From NCBI GenBank assembly GCA_937967665.1, contig CALBSZ010000365.1, forward strand, positions 1 to 15,347: a stretch of 15,347 bases of DNA, read 5' to 3'. The position numbers were made by a program, and so were the translations under genes. Position 1 is the stretch's first letter; each line of letters starts with the position of its first letter. The notes under the pieces were generated by a model. The model worked only from the letters and a program-made list of their open reading frames with translations. It ran no database searches and was not told the DNA's origin. Below are positions 14,656 to 15,347 of this stretch, piece by piece. This stretch comes from an uncultured Planctomycetaceae bacterium. GTDB lineage: Bacteria; Planctomycetota; Planctomycetia; Pirellulales; Pirellulaceae.

Positions 14656-14787
14656 TCAGCGCCGCCGTCGGCGGCGACCGCGGGAGCGGCCGACGTTGTA
14701 GCCTTTGCGGCTGCCGATGCGTTTGCCCGATTTGTAACACCACCAGGCAATCGCGGCCAGCACGGCAAGTCCAAACAGACTTTCCAT
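14656..14787 (-). CDS. Small single-span, arginine-rich protein (43 aa)
   Basis: ATG at 14787, TGA at 14656-14658. A purine-rich AAGGGGA sits just upstream of the start. The product begins MESLFGLAVLAAIAWWCYKS, a short hydrophobic membrane span, then a basic tail KRIGSRKGYNVGRSRGRRRRRR that would lie on the cytoplasmic side by the positive-inside rule. It starts 36 nt after the stop of the coiled-coil gene and is followed directly by the terminator hairpin, so the position in a transcript supports it being real. I recognise no named family. It may be a small membrane anchor or nucleic-acid-binding tail protein. The basic tail is GC-rich low complexity, so chance coding cannot be excluded. Confidence 0.6.
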   Translation of the reverse strand: MESLFGLAVLAAIAWWCYKSGKRIGSRKGYNVGRSRGRRRRRR

Positions 14788-14823
14788 GTGGTCCCCTTTT
14801 CTGTTCGCGCGAGTGCGAGGCGA

Positions 14824-15345
14824 TCACTCTTCGGCGGGAACGATCGCCAGCGCGTCGCGCTGTAGTTGCGTTTGGTCGTCGCCCAGCAGAGTGGCGACTT
14901 TCGACCAGAGTTCCTTGATCTGCTTCGGCGAAGTGGCAAGCCATACGGTGTCGAGCAAGTTGTCCTTCTCTTCACGGAGTTTCAGTATCCGCTGACCAAT
15001 TTCGCTTTCCGCGAGTAGTTCGTCCTCGTGAACAGCCTGCCGACGATTCACCGCGTTGTCCACTTCGTGGTCGTAGCGATAGGAGTGGTAATCGTCGATG
15101 TCTTCGACGGGCACGCCACGGACGTGGGCGAGCATGGCACGTTCGATTTGCCGTTCGCGTTTTTCCAACGCCGACTTCTGCTGTTCGACGCCGTCTAGTT
15201 CCCGCTGCATCTCGGACAGACCGAGCGACGCCAACGCCCGCTCGCGGGCCTCGCGGTGAACGCGGTCCAGCAGGTTCGGATCTTCCGCGAAGACGACTTC
15301 GATCTTCTTGTCGATCCGTTTGCCGATGCGATCTTTCCAATGTTC
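14824..15345 (-). CDS. Conserved coiled-coil hypothetical protein, C-terminal part (5' end outside window)
   Basis: The minus-strand frame is open through the right edge of the window: at least 173 residues ending ALAIVPAEE at a TGA at 14824-14826. A TTG within the frame at 15234 is not needed as a start, because the sequence upstream (DRIGKRIDKKIEVVFAEDPNLLDRV) continues in the same style. The chain is highly charged and helical, with heptad-like Leu/Ala spacing (LSEMQRELDGVEQQKSALEK), then RAMLAHVRGVPVEDIDDYH, DNAVNRRQAVHEDELLAES and KQIKELWSKVATLLGDD. There are no catalytic motifs and no export signal visible in this part. I do not recognise a named function. It is followed by the 43-residue gene and a terminator, forming one transcription unit separate from the Argonaute operon. 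Confidence 0.75.
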   Translation of the reverse strand, partial: EHWKDRIGKRIDKKIEVVFAEDPNLLDRVHREARERALASLGLSEMQRELDGVEQQKSALEKRERQIERAMLAHVRGVPVEDIDDYHSYRYDHEVDNAVNRRQAVHEDELLAESEIGQRILKLREEKDNLLDTVWLATSPKQIKELWSKVATLLGDDQTQLQRDALAIVPAEE

Positions 15346-15347
15346 CT

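Noticed and set aside
14660..14674. Small inverted repeat GCCGCC-GTC-GGCGGC
   Set aside because: It is within the arginine-codon run of the 43-residue gene and is explained by low-complexity CGC/CGG codons; the real terminator is the longer hairpin at 14598-14635.
14439..14918. 159-codon plus-strand frame across the terminator region
   Set aside because: It runs through a perfect hairpin and opposite two minus-strand genes; composition is Cys/Arg-rich as in chance GC-rich frames.

Overview
The window looks like the chromosome of a planctomycete (Pirellula/Gemmata-type). It is rich in families expanded in that phylum: DUF1552 proteins, DUF1592/DUF1588/DUF1585 cytochrome-like proteins, a DUF1080 (3-keto-disaccharide hydrolase-like) protein and a secreted WD40 protein. 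It is fully coding and moderately GC-rich. I see no rRNA, tRNA, CRISPR array, transposase or phage gene.

Region 1 (1-9626, + strand) is one long run of eight genes separated by only 2-62 bases, so probably one operon. Every gene whose start is inside the window begins with a Sec- or Tat-type export signal. The order is: end of a DUF1552 protein; a large di-heme-motif DUF1592-family protein; a second DUF1552 protein; two paralogous thioredoxin-fold-like proteins; a DUF1080 protein; a copper amine oxidase-like protein; and a WD40 protein. The two thioredoxin-like genes are each interrupted at the aligned position by an in-frame TGA. In both the reading frame continues with clear paralogy, and a hairpin with a near-identical CGUG apical loop lies about 20 nt beyond the TGA. 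I read them as a tandem pair of selenoproteins (Sec77 and Sec86) with bacterial SECIS elements. The region then encodes an exported redox/hydrolytic module of unknown substrate.

Region 2 (9667-14459, - strand, convergent with region 1) is a tightly overlapping four-gene operon. In transcription order it holds: a DUF4365-type nuclease fused to an APAZ domain (the DREN-APAZ partner of short prokaryotic Argonautes); a short Argonaute whose MID domain and first half of PIWI are clear; a MoxR-type AAA+ ATPase; and a DUF2201 metallopeptidase/VWA protein. The start/stop overlaps are 20, 4 and 1 nt. Partway through PIWI the Argonaute switches abruptly to a RuvB C-terminal-like winged helix and ends, so the second half of PIWI is missing. 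This is either a new architecture joining an Argonaute defence module to a MoxR-VWA chaperone-type module, or a deletion that fused two adjacent systems in frame.

Region 3 (14598-15347, - strand) holds the 3' part of a coiled-coil conserved hypothetical gene, a 43-residue single-span basic protein, and a 16-17 bp hairpin with a U-rich tail that terminates them just upstream of the Argonaute operon promoter region.
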